Shown here: positions 23,280 through 32,920 of the stretch, in pieces | Layout of the letters: every line of letters starts with the position of its first letter | How positions within the stretch are numbered: position 1 is the stretch's first letter | Assembly: GCA_033816765.1 (NCBI GenBank) | Contig: CM066290.1 | Coordinates: 1,984,001-2,048,000 of the forward strand | Source: Nothopassalora personata | Lineage: Eukaryota; Ascomycota; Dothideomycetes; Mycosphaerellales; Mycosphaerellaceae | Direction: 5' to 3' | DNA: 64,000 nt | The notes under the pieces: generated by a model | The model's database searches: none | Seen by the model: the letters and a program-made list of their open reading frames with translations, nothing else | Told to the model about the DNA's origin: nothing | Made by a program: the position numbers and the translations under genes

Positions 23280-24519
23280 ATGATTCTCGGCCAAATCGCG
23301 TGGGTGGACTGCATTGCTTTCTTGCTCTTTCTTGCTCCGCAGTTGCTGATCCACGTCGGCATCTTCACGACATTAGCATGTGGCATCAAGGCGTTGCCAT
23401 TCCTCGGTATCCGCCCCAGCCACCGGGATCCCAATGCCATGGACAGCTAACAGCACCGCAGGCTTCAAGATGCCATACCAGCTCATTCGTGAACGATACC
23501 TCACCCCCAAGGAGAAGAGGTCTCCCTTTGTACGGCGGGCCACACTCTTTCAAGATGTTGTCATTCGATGCGTTCGGTACGCATTCGCCGACATTCCCGC
23601 CAGCGTCGGCAAAGTCTTCTTCTCCAAATGGGTGTCTTTACCTTTCATGAAATTTCGGATGTTGAGACACGGCATCTGGAATAGTCCGATCTATTGGCGT
23701 GAAGTCGACAGAGAAGGCGTGAAGGGTATCTATGCCATTTGTGATAGCTCTCGCAGGCCTGACATTGTTCTGTATTATTGCCATGGTGGCGGCTTTTCGA
23801 TGGGTTCCTCCTATTTCTACTTGGAGTTCCTCATGGCCTGGATGACACTTTTGCAGCAAGCCGGCTACGACAACCCAGCGCTCTTCGCGTTGGAATACAC
23901 CCTCGTCCCTGAGGCTACGTACCCTACCCAGGTGCAGGAGGCTCTCGCAGCCTACAAGTATGTGCTATCTCTGGTAGACGACTCTTCACGCATAGTGGTC
24001 AGTGGCGACTCCGCTGGTGCTACACTCATTCTCAGCTTGATGCTCTGCATCTCGGGCTACTCTTCGATCAAGGACAAGATGCCTGGACTGGCTATTCCGA
24101 TTTCTCCATGGGCTACGATTATCTCGCCGAAAAACAAGAACACGCCTTCCGACTATCTCAACGCTCAAAGTCTACACCTGTACGGATCGCAGTACATCGG
24201 CAAGAACGGGTCACAGGACAACGCGCTGGTATCACCCGGGCGTTGCAACGATCAGAGCTGGTGGCGACGCGCGTCGCCAAGCCGTGGCTGGTACTTCATT
24301 TTCGGTGCTGAGGAGGTCTTCGCGCCAGAAGCCAGGGACTTGATCGCGAGGTTGAAGAAGGCTGATGTTGAAGTCGCAGACCATGAAGAAACCGGATGGA
24401 TCCATGCATGGCCTGTCGTAAAGCTGTTCCTGTGCGAGAATCAGGATGAACGGCAGAGTGGACTGCGATGTATGGTCAAGGTCATCTCCGAGCGAATCAA
24501 TATACCGAACACCAAGTAG
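23280..24519 (+). CDS. ER-type alpha/beta hydrolase, Say1/HSL-like
   Basis: Two exons (23280-23406, 23462-24519; 55-nt intron, GTATCC...CTAACAGCACCGCAG) encode 394 residues. The first exon supplies a hydrophobic N-terminal segment (ILGQIAWVDCIAFLLFLAPQ) suited to membrane anchoring. The enzyme core shows the oxyanion-hole motif YYCHGGGFSMG (about 148-158) and nucleophile elbow VSGDSAGAT (Ser226); the acid and His are probably in FGAEEVFAPEARD and GWIHAWPVV. This is the hormone-sensitive-lipase-like fold that includes yeast steryl deacetylase Say1. The substrate is not known from sequence. A reading frame starting within the intron (23380) would miss the membrane anchor and is rejected as start. 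Confidence 0.88.
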
Positions 24520-24621
24520 CACTACCCAACAACAAATTACAGCTTCACACTCTGCAACTCATGCTCCACGATCCCTCTGGTTCGCCCTGGTATCGCTTCG
24601 TTCTCGCTGCCGAGACCGCTA

Positions 24622-24983
24622 TCACATCTTCTGGAACTTCGTGCGCAGACAAGCTTCGATATCGGATGCCAGAGCATCCCTCGCTATCATCATGTTCCAG
24701 GCACCTTGCGTGTTGGCCATTGTCGCCTTAATCAAAGCCACCATCCCGCCAAGGGAGAATCCTCCACAGCCGAATTCCGGTAATCGTCGTTCAAAACCGT
24801 CAAGTTCTCTTGGGTGGGTTTCGAGCGACTGGTCGTGCTGGGGGTCTTGTTCGAAGCTGGGCTGAGATGGGACCCTGGGCTGTCGGGGCCGCAAGCTGCC
24901 GCATGTAGCAGCTGTGCTGTGGCTTACCAGCATACACGATGTGCCAGACCAAAGGATGAGGCGTACCCTGAATTGGTTGACAT
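24622..24983 (-). CDS. Possible small 96-residue protein
   Basis: Two exons (24983-24928, 24856-24622; 71-nt intron GTAAGC...AGCCCAG) sum to 97 codons including the stop. The predicted protein starts MSTNSGYASSFGLAHRV and continues into an acidic stretch (FEQDPQHDQSLETHPREL), then FGCGGFSLGGMVALIKATMA and a helical tail. GFSLGGM resembles a serine-hydrolase elbow, but the protein is far too short for such an enzyme. It lies tail-to-tail with the hydrolase gene, 102 nt from its stop. No family recognised. The evidence is open frame plus matched splice phase only. Confidence 0.4.
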
Positions 24984-25448
24984 TCTCCTGGTCACAAAGG
25001 CAACCCGCTGGCAGCTGTGGGGACTTGTTAGCTCGACGAACATGGAATATCGTGGGATTGTATGCGGCAAGCCACGGTTTACCAATACCGCTTGGATAAT
25101 GTTGCACAGCGATGTGAGGATCAAGGAGCGCAGAGCAATTCGATTCTTCTGAGATCGAGACACGAACACCAGAAGATGATCAAGACAACGAGGCATCTGT
25201 AGAACTGAGAGGCAGCGGTACTCTTATTTTGTTGAACGACTTAAACTATGTACATTTGCTCACAGGTCCAGGTTCTGCAATCGGACCGCTTCTGCACGAG
25301 GAGGAGGAGGAGGCATTTGTCGCGAACAATATGTCACCCTTCACCTGTGCACAAAGTGCCCAAAAATTATCTCAAAGACTACGGAGATTCTCGTTCTCGC
25401 TGTGTAGTGACGGTCTCACGATAGTTCAAAGCTGATCTTTCTCAATAT
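24984..25448. other. No supported gene
   Basis: Short frames only. A GAGGAGGAGGAGG run lies near 25300. Confidence 0.45.
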
Positions 25449-27838
25449 GTGGCTGGCAGATCAAAGGACAGCGAATGGCTTCTGCACTGTGCAGTTTCGA
25501 GGTCCCGCGTTGAGGTGGTCCTGGACTATGGTTACCGCGCACTCTTGGAGCGGGAGGCTAACGCGAGGCAGATGGTCCGCCACCACAGCTACGATACTGT
25601 ATCCTGGCCTACCTGGACACGCAGGACCGGACCCGCTTCTTTCTACTTGAACTGTGCATTTTGCATTGGATGTCGCTGCTCATCCAAGCTCCAAATTTTC
25701 CCTGATCATTGATGCTTGGGTGAATCAGCTCTGCCAACCGGCAAGCACTCTGTGGCAGTTCTGTAATGCTGCGAGGTTCGTTCACCAGGCAATTCAACCC
25801 ACAATGCCTTTGGACTAAAGCATGAGAGATCCTCCGCCCACGCCGCCCGGAGGGACTTCTTGCTGTAATCTCGCACGAATCCTTCTCCTGCCATGCGTTA
25901 CCGACATTGTGCTAAGCTGATAACAGAGCCTTGATCGATACCGTTGACACGAACCCAGGGCGGTCAGGGAAGTCCCGAGCTCGACAAACAATGACCAAGA
26001 ATTGGGATGAGGTTCGGTCAGAATTGTGTAGGGTGTATGCCGATGGCAACTCTCTGGAACATATCTGGAAGGATCTGCTCCAAGCACGGAAGTGGATGCT
26101 TCGTAACAGTCAATGCACGTCGTTGCTTGACACGGTGCTAACAATATCCTGGTACTAAGGCGTTCGGTCTCAAATTGAAGGCATGGTAGGCGAAGGGTGT
26201 ATATGCTGCTATTCCAGATGCCCTAAGTCACCATGTCAAAACTGAGCAGTGGCACGCCATCTCATGTCTCCCGAACCGCAGGACATACTGATACGTCACG
26301 ACTCAGAAGTGGACACTGCATCAACGACAGAGTCCACAGTGACTGCAACCGACTCGCGGGTCGCGAGCGAGAATATCCATACGACATGGTCCAAAGCAGG
26401 CCAACGTCCATCTATCGCAAGGCGAAGATGCCACCAAGGTGCTGGCTAGATGTGACTTCTCCAAAAATGTTCCAGACGTGCTTCATGTTGCGGCAAAGGC
26501 TTTCTGCCACGCTAGGAGCGCCATCGAATTTTCGCGTGGACATGGCTCACAAGAAGTCATCGAACGGTTTCTCAGACGCGTGCGTGCAAAAGACCGCTTC
26601 GATCATCAAGATGAGCTAGGCGATACGGCAAGATCGATAGCTGTCAAACCTAGCGAGCCGGCCCTGGTGTATGCTCTCCTCGAACTCCAGGCCGGGGTCG
26701 CAAGATTGAGGACAATGATGGAAAACCGCCACTTCACAACGCACTTACGTCAAGAACGCCCTCCTCGATCTGCGGGCTTCTATTGGACCACGGTTCCGAT
26801 GTCAACACGACCGCACGAAGTGGTAATCTTGTTCAAACTGCGCTCCCTTGCGACAAGTACGCTGGAGTCCAGATCGAAGTCAAGCAAACTAAGCTGTACG
26901 GCAATATTCCAGACCCTCGACGGGTCTCGTGGACGCTGGTGCTGGATGGACCTACAGTGATATGCGAACGACTGTGCAGGCGTTCACACGCTGCTGGACT
27001 TGAAGTGAATGGGTCATAGGTGCGTGCCCGTGCACAAGCTGGTAATCAAGACACGCACCACACATGATACATCAAGTGCTGAGTCCGCACGGCTGGCTCT
27101 CCCGAACTTCTGAAGAGTGCAAAACCTCTTCTGGAGATCTACCTCACTTAAGGGCAAGACCCACCAGCGTCTTTCGCGGAAGACGGGACAGCCTGTTCAT
27201 AGAGGTCGCTGGCGCATTGTGAATTCTCACATGATTTTGATGGCACACTGGCGAACTTCTTGAGTCGACACACTATCAAAGCACATCTGTCAATCCTTGA
27301 TAAGCTAACCCTTGGCATCTCACGAGTGCCATGTGGACGACTCTCCCGGCCGGACAGCTGTGCTCCGGACCATGACAACACGCCTCGGTGATGAAGATCA
27401 TATCACGCGCGCGTCAGGATTCATTCGCACGGTACTGAGCCATACGCCGCGCTGGCGAAAGAATTTCCTATCTCAAGGCTCTCGTGGAATGTTGCGCTGG
27501 CTTGGCCCATTACCATACATTCCACGTCGATAGCGAAGTCGTCAAGGCTCTTCTCGCGATTGATATCGAGGCTCGATGGGACCCGGCCTTAATCCTGATG
27601 CAACGGCAACTCGGTGACGACCATGATGAGAATAGCCCGCTCCATGGTTCTGGGCAAAGCAGCATTACCCCATGTTGAGGACCTTCATGAAAGCGCGTCT
27701 ATGTAACATGACAGTCTGAGACGACGACGCCGCATGCCTGGAGTGTCCATGACAATGGAGCTGCTCTACAAAGCATTGCAGTCACAGGCTGAAAGACGTG
27801 GCGATGATTCTCCATCTGCGTCCCCGGAGCCAAGATGA
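25449..27838 (+). pseudogene. Decayed ankyrin-repeat gene
   Basis: Several plus-strand pieces in different frames read as ankyrin repeats. The clearest is at 26702-27019: IEDNDGKPPLHNALTSR and CGLLLDHGSDVNTTARSGN. The preceding piece (26439-26700) reads VLHVAAKA and GSQEVIERFLRR...DELGDTARSIA in another frame, so the frame breaks at about 26690-26702. A more distant piece at 25449-25712 reads EWLLHCAVSRSRVEVVLDYG, and 27484-27678 has VVKALLAIDIEARWDP and DENSPLHGSG. Stops separate the pieces, and a last open stretch (about 27735-27838) ends ALQSQAERRGDDSPSASPEPR. Fungal STAND and HET-linked receptors often carry such repeats, but no NACHT or other N-terminal domain was recognised. The gene boundaries are approximate. 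Confidence 0.5.
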
Positions 27839-28006
27839 GTATAATCAAGGAGACAATCAGTGTCTGCACACATTATCTGGGAAGGCCTATACTATCCAAT
27901 AGAATTGTAGGGTAATTCAAGCGAGTCGTGACCCAGCGATGTACATTGGCCAAGATAGCCACTTCAGACCTTGCCTGGAAATCATATGGCTCCAACCGTT
28001 GCATGA

Positions 28007-29731
28007 TCACTCCGCATTGTCATCGCTCTCCTCGTCATCAGGATCACCTGCAAGCATCCGTATCAGTCGATATATGTCTTGACGCATATAGGAGTGGTTC
28101 TCGGAGCCAGAAGACGCCTCGAACGCTTCGCTGTCGTTATTACCATTATCAGCAAAGCTCAACACACGAATTGCTTTCGTTGGCATGACTCTGCGCCACG
28201 GTTGTGCATGCCCAGCGGCGGGTGCCAGATCATGTGGTCGCGGTCGTGAGCAGATGGTCTATCAATGTCAGTAAGTCGGTGCTAGTACTACCAATAGCGA
28301 TAGTGGGAGACATACGGTGTAAGTGCTCATGATGCAGTCATCGTATAGCGACATGAACGAGATGGGAACGGCAAGTCGAGCTTCCAAGCTTGTTGCGAAT
28401 GCGAACGATGGCCGTGGGCCGGATTGGCCATCACTTGTGATCTGGTCGCTGTCTGTCAAGCCTAGCACATAGACTTTGTCTTGAATCTCGAACATGACTC
28501 GATGATTGTTGACTGACAGCCATCCGCCCAAATCAAAAGTCAATTCAGCCGTGACGCATTCGACAATGTAGGCGCGAGCAGCAAAGGTTTGCTCGCTCTT
28601 AAGAGCTTCTCGCCAGTTTGGGCACACAAAAACTCTTCCTCCACGGGAGATACCTGTCATCAACGATCCTGATATCATGCAAGCGCCCCACTCATCGTCG
28701 TCGAGCGAAGGATCGCTGATCTCTCTGGGATAAGGTCCTTCCTCAACTTGAAGTGGCGTCGTCCGATCTCGAGCTGGTCTCTGCGGGGGAAATGCCGTGC
28801 CAGGTAGATCCAACCTGCAAGATCCAGGATCCGGATGCTTCACATGATAGAACGTCTTGCAGAATTCTGGGTGGAAATGCCCAAGGAAGCGACCTGTAGA
28901 TTTGTCGTAGAAGTGATAGCCTTTGACACCAACGGAGTAAACGATCGCATCCGCATCCTGGTCGAGATGACCAATGGCACCATCCTCAATAAGAATCTCC
29001 TTTTGGGGAGGTGCGGCTTCCTTCAAGTTGTAGACATATCCCTTTCCCTGCGACGAAGCCACACAAAGAGTGTCATACGATAACTGGAAGCCGCATGTCT
29101 GCATTTCATGCGGCAGTACAGCCACTCTCTCGAAGACACCGCGTGTACCATTGTCGTCTGTTCGCCAGACTTCAAGGACGTCTCCTTCGCGATCCCACAC
29201 AGCCGTACCATCCTGATACTCCAGATGGGCAAAAGCTCTGACTGTTTCCTTCTTGAGCTGGAATATCAAGGCTCCAGTGTCCATGTCGGTAACTTTCAAA
29301 CCACCTGCATGTGAGGTGGAAAGGAAGAATCGACGTTTGAAATCCGGTCGGAACCGCCAGATGGGATCATCGCCAACGCGGATTGTCGACTCTCTCGTGA
29401 TGGGAGTCTTGCAGTTCCAGTTCATGGCCAGCTTTCGCTGCGACTTGCATAGATCCTTCCATGAGGTGATATGCTGCGACCTGGTAAAGCTGCTAGAGTC
29501 TGCCAAGAACGAAAAGTCCTTGGCTCCTTCGGGATGGGGTGTCTTTTCGAAGTGGGAGTATATGTGGTTCTGATGTGTCTCATCTATGAAAGTATGCCAG
29601 TCATGATTGAGACTGGTAAGTGTGGCGAGCGTGGAAACTTGAACAAAATCCAGAATATGTAATACAACCTCGGCTGGTAACAAATGCAGAGGATCCGCTG
29701 TCAATCGTGGTTTATCGGATCCTAGAGGCAT
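28007..29731 (-). CDS. F-box protein, probable SCF ubiquitin-ligase adaptor
   Basis: Two exons (29731-28316, 28258-28007; 57-nt intron GTATGT...TTACTGACATTGATAG) encode 555 residues from ATG at 29731. Residues about 14-60 form the F-box: LHLLPAEVVLHILDFVQV then LTSLNHDWHTFIDE, the Skp1-binding element of SCF ubiquitin ligases. The following 400 residues have the beta-strand-rich spacing of a WD40/propeller-like substrate domain (YVYNLKEAAPPQKEILIEDG; GYHFYDKSTGRFLGHFHPEF) without clear WD dipeptides. Exon 2 adds a tail ending in the acidic DDEESDDNAE. Without the intron the frame would end in a hydrophobic tail that does not fit. The substrate is unknown. Confidence 0.85.
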
Positions 29732-30299
29732 AGTCGATGTATATGATTAGAAGTGTGTGTTCTGAAAGGCAGATATTGGATGGAGTGTAGAGCGTTCATT
29801 GACATCACACAGTGGAGACGTACTCAGACCATGCTTTATCGAGATAACGGGACTAGCGCATCTTGTTTGTCAATCTCAGTTATCACTCTCTCCCCCCTCC
29901 CATGAACGTCGTCATGAGAGCGACTGACAAGCAAGAGGGAAGCTGCGATGATAAGAGATCCTTCGTGATGGCATCTACTCAAGCAGGTATCACGGCGATG
30001 CTGCTGGCACGATTACCGGCAAGAACATATGGCTCTACCGCAGGGCCACGCCGTTACCACGAGTCGCCGAACGGAGTGATCGCACTCGTACTGTGAGGTC
30101 AACACGAGGCATGACTCCTCGAATGTATCTGTCGTCGCCTAGGGCGTTGTCCTCGGCACCATGCATGTGATCACGTTGAGCACATCGCGTTTGGCTCCAA
30201 TGCTTCAATCGATATTGGTCGTGTGAGCGAGAAGCCAGCACTGGGCTTTTGATATCATTTTCCATCTTTATTGAGAAGCGGCCTCGACTGCTCGCTCCT
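29732..30299. other. F-box gene promoter / DUF1295 gene 3' flank
   Basis: 568 nt between co-oriented genes. No gene supported. Confidence 0.55.
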
Positions 30300-31334
30300 T
30301 TACAGCTTGGGAATGAACATGGGCGTATCCTTCTTCCACTGCTGATAGTCCTTGCGGTTGCCATATCGCTCGTCGTACTTGTTCTCGCTCATGGGTATGC
30401 CCGAGACCTATCCCGCGCTGTTAGTGGTGCTGCCTCCGAGACAGAGTACTAAGCTTACCTTCAAGAGCAGGAAAGTAACGAAAGCCGGAGACACAGCAGC
30501 CATTGCCAGTGCTCCGAGTCTTGCAGTACCACTTCCACTGAATCCCATACCAGCCTGCCCGATACTGCTCATCATCACACCTGCGGCAGTAGTTGCAATG
30601 CCTGTCCACAGTGTGGACTCGCCAAAGTAGTTGGGGTGACGGCTCTTGCTCCACAGGCCTCTGGTTAAGAAGTCCTCGCTGTGTTTCTTGTCCTTCTTCT
30701 CCTTCATCCACTGGCTCTTCTGTCGGTCCGCTGTAGCCTCGAACGTGATGCCACCGAGGTACAGGAGCAGGCCAATGACATCTGTGATAGTCACGAATGG
30801 TAATGCGGCGAGGGTCGCGGATGGGATGCTGTTGATGGCGAGGACGGGCATCAGACAGAGCGAGACCCAAGCAGCCTGTGCAACGAATGCTACCAAGAAC
30901 TTTGGTGGCTTCTCGCGGATGTTGTCGAATCTGCTGTCCTTGCCGTCCTCTGCCGTGATTCTGCTGAAGAGAAAGCTACCCAGCCGCGTAGCCCAGATGG
31001 TGACGGCGGCGCTGAGCACAACCTGTCGCCAGTTCCAGGCATTGACTCCGCCCTTGGAGGTCAGGCTGGCGAGGAGACTTGGCCATGCTGGACCGTTGCC
31101 GGCGCCAGCTGCAAGGCGGGCGCGGATGGTGGGGAGGTAGAGGGAGAGGGCTGTGCAGGAGATGTAGGTGATGGAGCCTGAGAGATCGTAGAAGCGCTCC
31201 GTTTGGAAGAGGATTGAGGGTACTGCTGTCGCTGCTTGTAAGCCAAACGCTAAGCCGATGGAGGGGACCAAGGTGCGGAGGAACGGGTTGCGGTAGTTCG
31301 TCGCGTGCAGGAGGCTGTTGAAGATGGAGGACAT
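30300..31334 (-). CDS. DUF1295 membrane protein, steroid 5-alpha-reductase-like
   Basis: Two exons (31334-30459, 30407-30300; 51-nt intron GTAAGC...CTAACAGCGCGGGATAG) give 327 residues. Several hydrophobic segments are visible (for example PSILFQTERFYDLSGSITYI, LVAFVAQAAWVSLCLMPVLA, VTITDVIGLLLYLGGITFE). Near the C-terminus GLWSKSRHPNYFGESTLW matches the cofactor-binding signature shared by DUF1295 proteins, sterol reductases and isoprenylcysteine methyltransferases. Exon 2 supplies MSENKYDERYGNRKDYQQWK, the usual ending of the family. A reductase activity in the ER or another membrane is likely from the family, but the substrate is not known. Confidence 0.88.
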
Positions 31335-31951
31335 GATGGTGGCAGTTCTACAGGAAGCTTCACGATTGCTGGTAAAAAGCTATCTATCTCGAGCACGACG
31401 CATGGCTATACATACATATGGCCGACCTGGACGGTCAAGTCGATCTGTACCGTGGTCGTGGTCAAGGTTTGGGAGGATCGTATGTGGTGACGACATTTCC
31501 AGCTTCTCGGGCGATTTCTTAGCCCGATCATTCCGCTGGTACCAGACATGTCATCGCTGGGCCATGGGGCTCTTCATGAACGATGTCAACCTCAGAAGGT
31601 AGACGTGGCAATTGATGGCCGGACCCATGTTGTGCCGTCCGAGCTGTCTGCTATCAGAGGAACAACTATGCTCCGCAGGACGCCCCCATAGGAGCAGGCC
31701 AACGACGAGTACATACGCCGACGAGGTGCATTTTCAAAGCAGCTGTACACACAGTACATCACACCATTATTAATTAAGCCATGGAGAGTTGTCCCAGCTA
31801 TTCTCGAGCCATGCCCATGGTCCATCATGAAGACTCTTTGAGCCTTCTCAGACATGAGGTATCCCTGACCCGGTAACCGACTCAGTGGGCACGTAATCGA
31901 CCTCTTTCACGACATTGCATTCCAGAGTTTGATATCTCAGCATTTCCCCTA
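31335..31951. other. Intergenic, no supported gene
   Basis: DUF1295 gene promoter and 3' flank of the CxxC-repeat gene. Nothing else seen. Confidence 0.5.
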
Positions 31952-32309
31952 TCATGCCGTGTACGCAGGCGGCTGCACGGTCACACCGCTGGCATTCTTC
32001 AGCCCAACAGCGCCAACGCAGCCCGAGCAGTTGACACAGTCGATGCAGTCGCGACAGTTGCTACAGTTGTTGCAGTCGCGACAATTGGAGCAGTTTGAGC
32101 AGTTCTTCGAGTCAACGCAGCTACTGCAGTATCAGTAGGCGATCTGTTCTCAAAGCAAGTCTGCCTCGGTACCCTTGACACTTCGAACAGTCATTGCAGC
32201 CCGAGCAATTTGTCACGTTCGAACAATTTTTGTTCGGCCTAGCCTGTGCTCCTTGTGCCGGTGCTACTGAAGTCTTTGGGGGCGGTATCAAGGCTATGCT
32301 TCTCCGCCA
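31952..32309 (-). CDS. CxxC-repeat protein, start unresolved
   Basis: Reading the minus strand through two exons (exon ending at 32173, then 32123-31952; 49-nt intron GTACCG...CTACTGATACTGCAG) gives a protein almost built of Cys-x-x-Cys units. The first exon has NCSGCNDCSKCQG. The second has about eleven cysteines spaced exactly two residues apart (pieces: NCSNCSNCRDCNNC; NCRDCIDCVNCSGC), closing with VGAVGLKNASGV. The frame is open upstream to about 32309 without an ATG, so a further 5' exon must exist or the gene is truncated. A metal-binding or disulfide-rich stacked structure is conceivable. No signal peptide is seen in the part I can read and no family could be named. Confidence 0.6.
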
Positions 32310-32920
32310 TCACGAGTCTTTGAACCTGATGGTCGAGGGGCGGCGGCTATGCTTCACGATAGGAAGTTAGCGATGCTAGGCATTTAGTGAGAAGATGAAA
32401 GCATCGACGCGTAAAATGCGTAGAGGGTGTGGAAGACAGGCGTGACAGCCAAGCCGTGTGGCAGTGAGCGCGCATGGTTGTCGGTCAATAAAGAATACAG
32501 CAGAGGTGTGTCAGAGCAAGATCCCTGTTTGACGCCGAACTTTAAAAGCCGAAGGCGGAAGCCACTTCCCATCGTGCATGAACTGCATGAACGCAACCTC
32601 GATTGCTGTCTGTTCAAGCTCTCTTCCTGGTCGCGACAACATTAGTGAACGGCAAGAACTCCTTTCGGCATATGCGTGGAGGCATGCTGCATGTGCAGAG
32701 CGCAAGAGAAAAGCAAGACGACACTTCAATTCATGAGTTTCAATTCACTCATCGTTCCTGCAACATTTGCTGATCAGCCTCGGCAAGTGTGAAGATTCGA
32801 GAAGTCAATTTGGTTGGAAATAATCTGCCCAGGTAGGAATCGATAGGTCCCGTCGTCCCTCTTCTTGATGCATGTATATGCACCATCGCCATGGATATCC
32901 TACACGTTTTTCCAAGAACA
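32310..32920. other. Intergenic, may hold the 5' exon of the CxxC-repeat gene
   Basis: 610 nt upstream of the CxxC gene and downstream of the histidine kinase stop. Short minus-strand ATG-led frames near 32312 and 32382 could serve as a first exon, but none joins in phase with good splice sites. Confidence 0.4.

Noticed and set aside
23380..23461. ATG-like start of the hydrolase at 23380
   Set aside because: That stretch is the intron; the spliced start at 23280 supplies a membrane anchor and a correct reading frame.
32030..32140. Plus-strand Gln-rich repeat (CAGTCGCGACAG-type)
   Set aside because: The periodicity is the reverse complement of the CxxC-coding repeat; the minus-strand reading explains it better.
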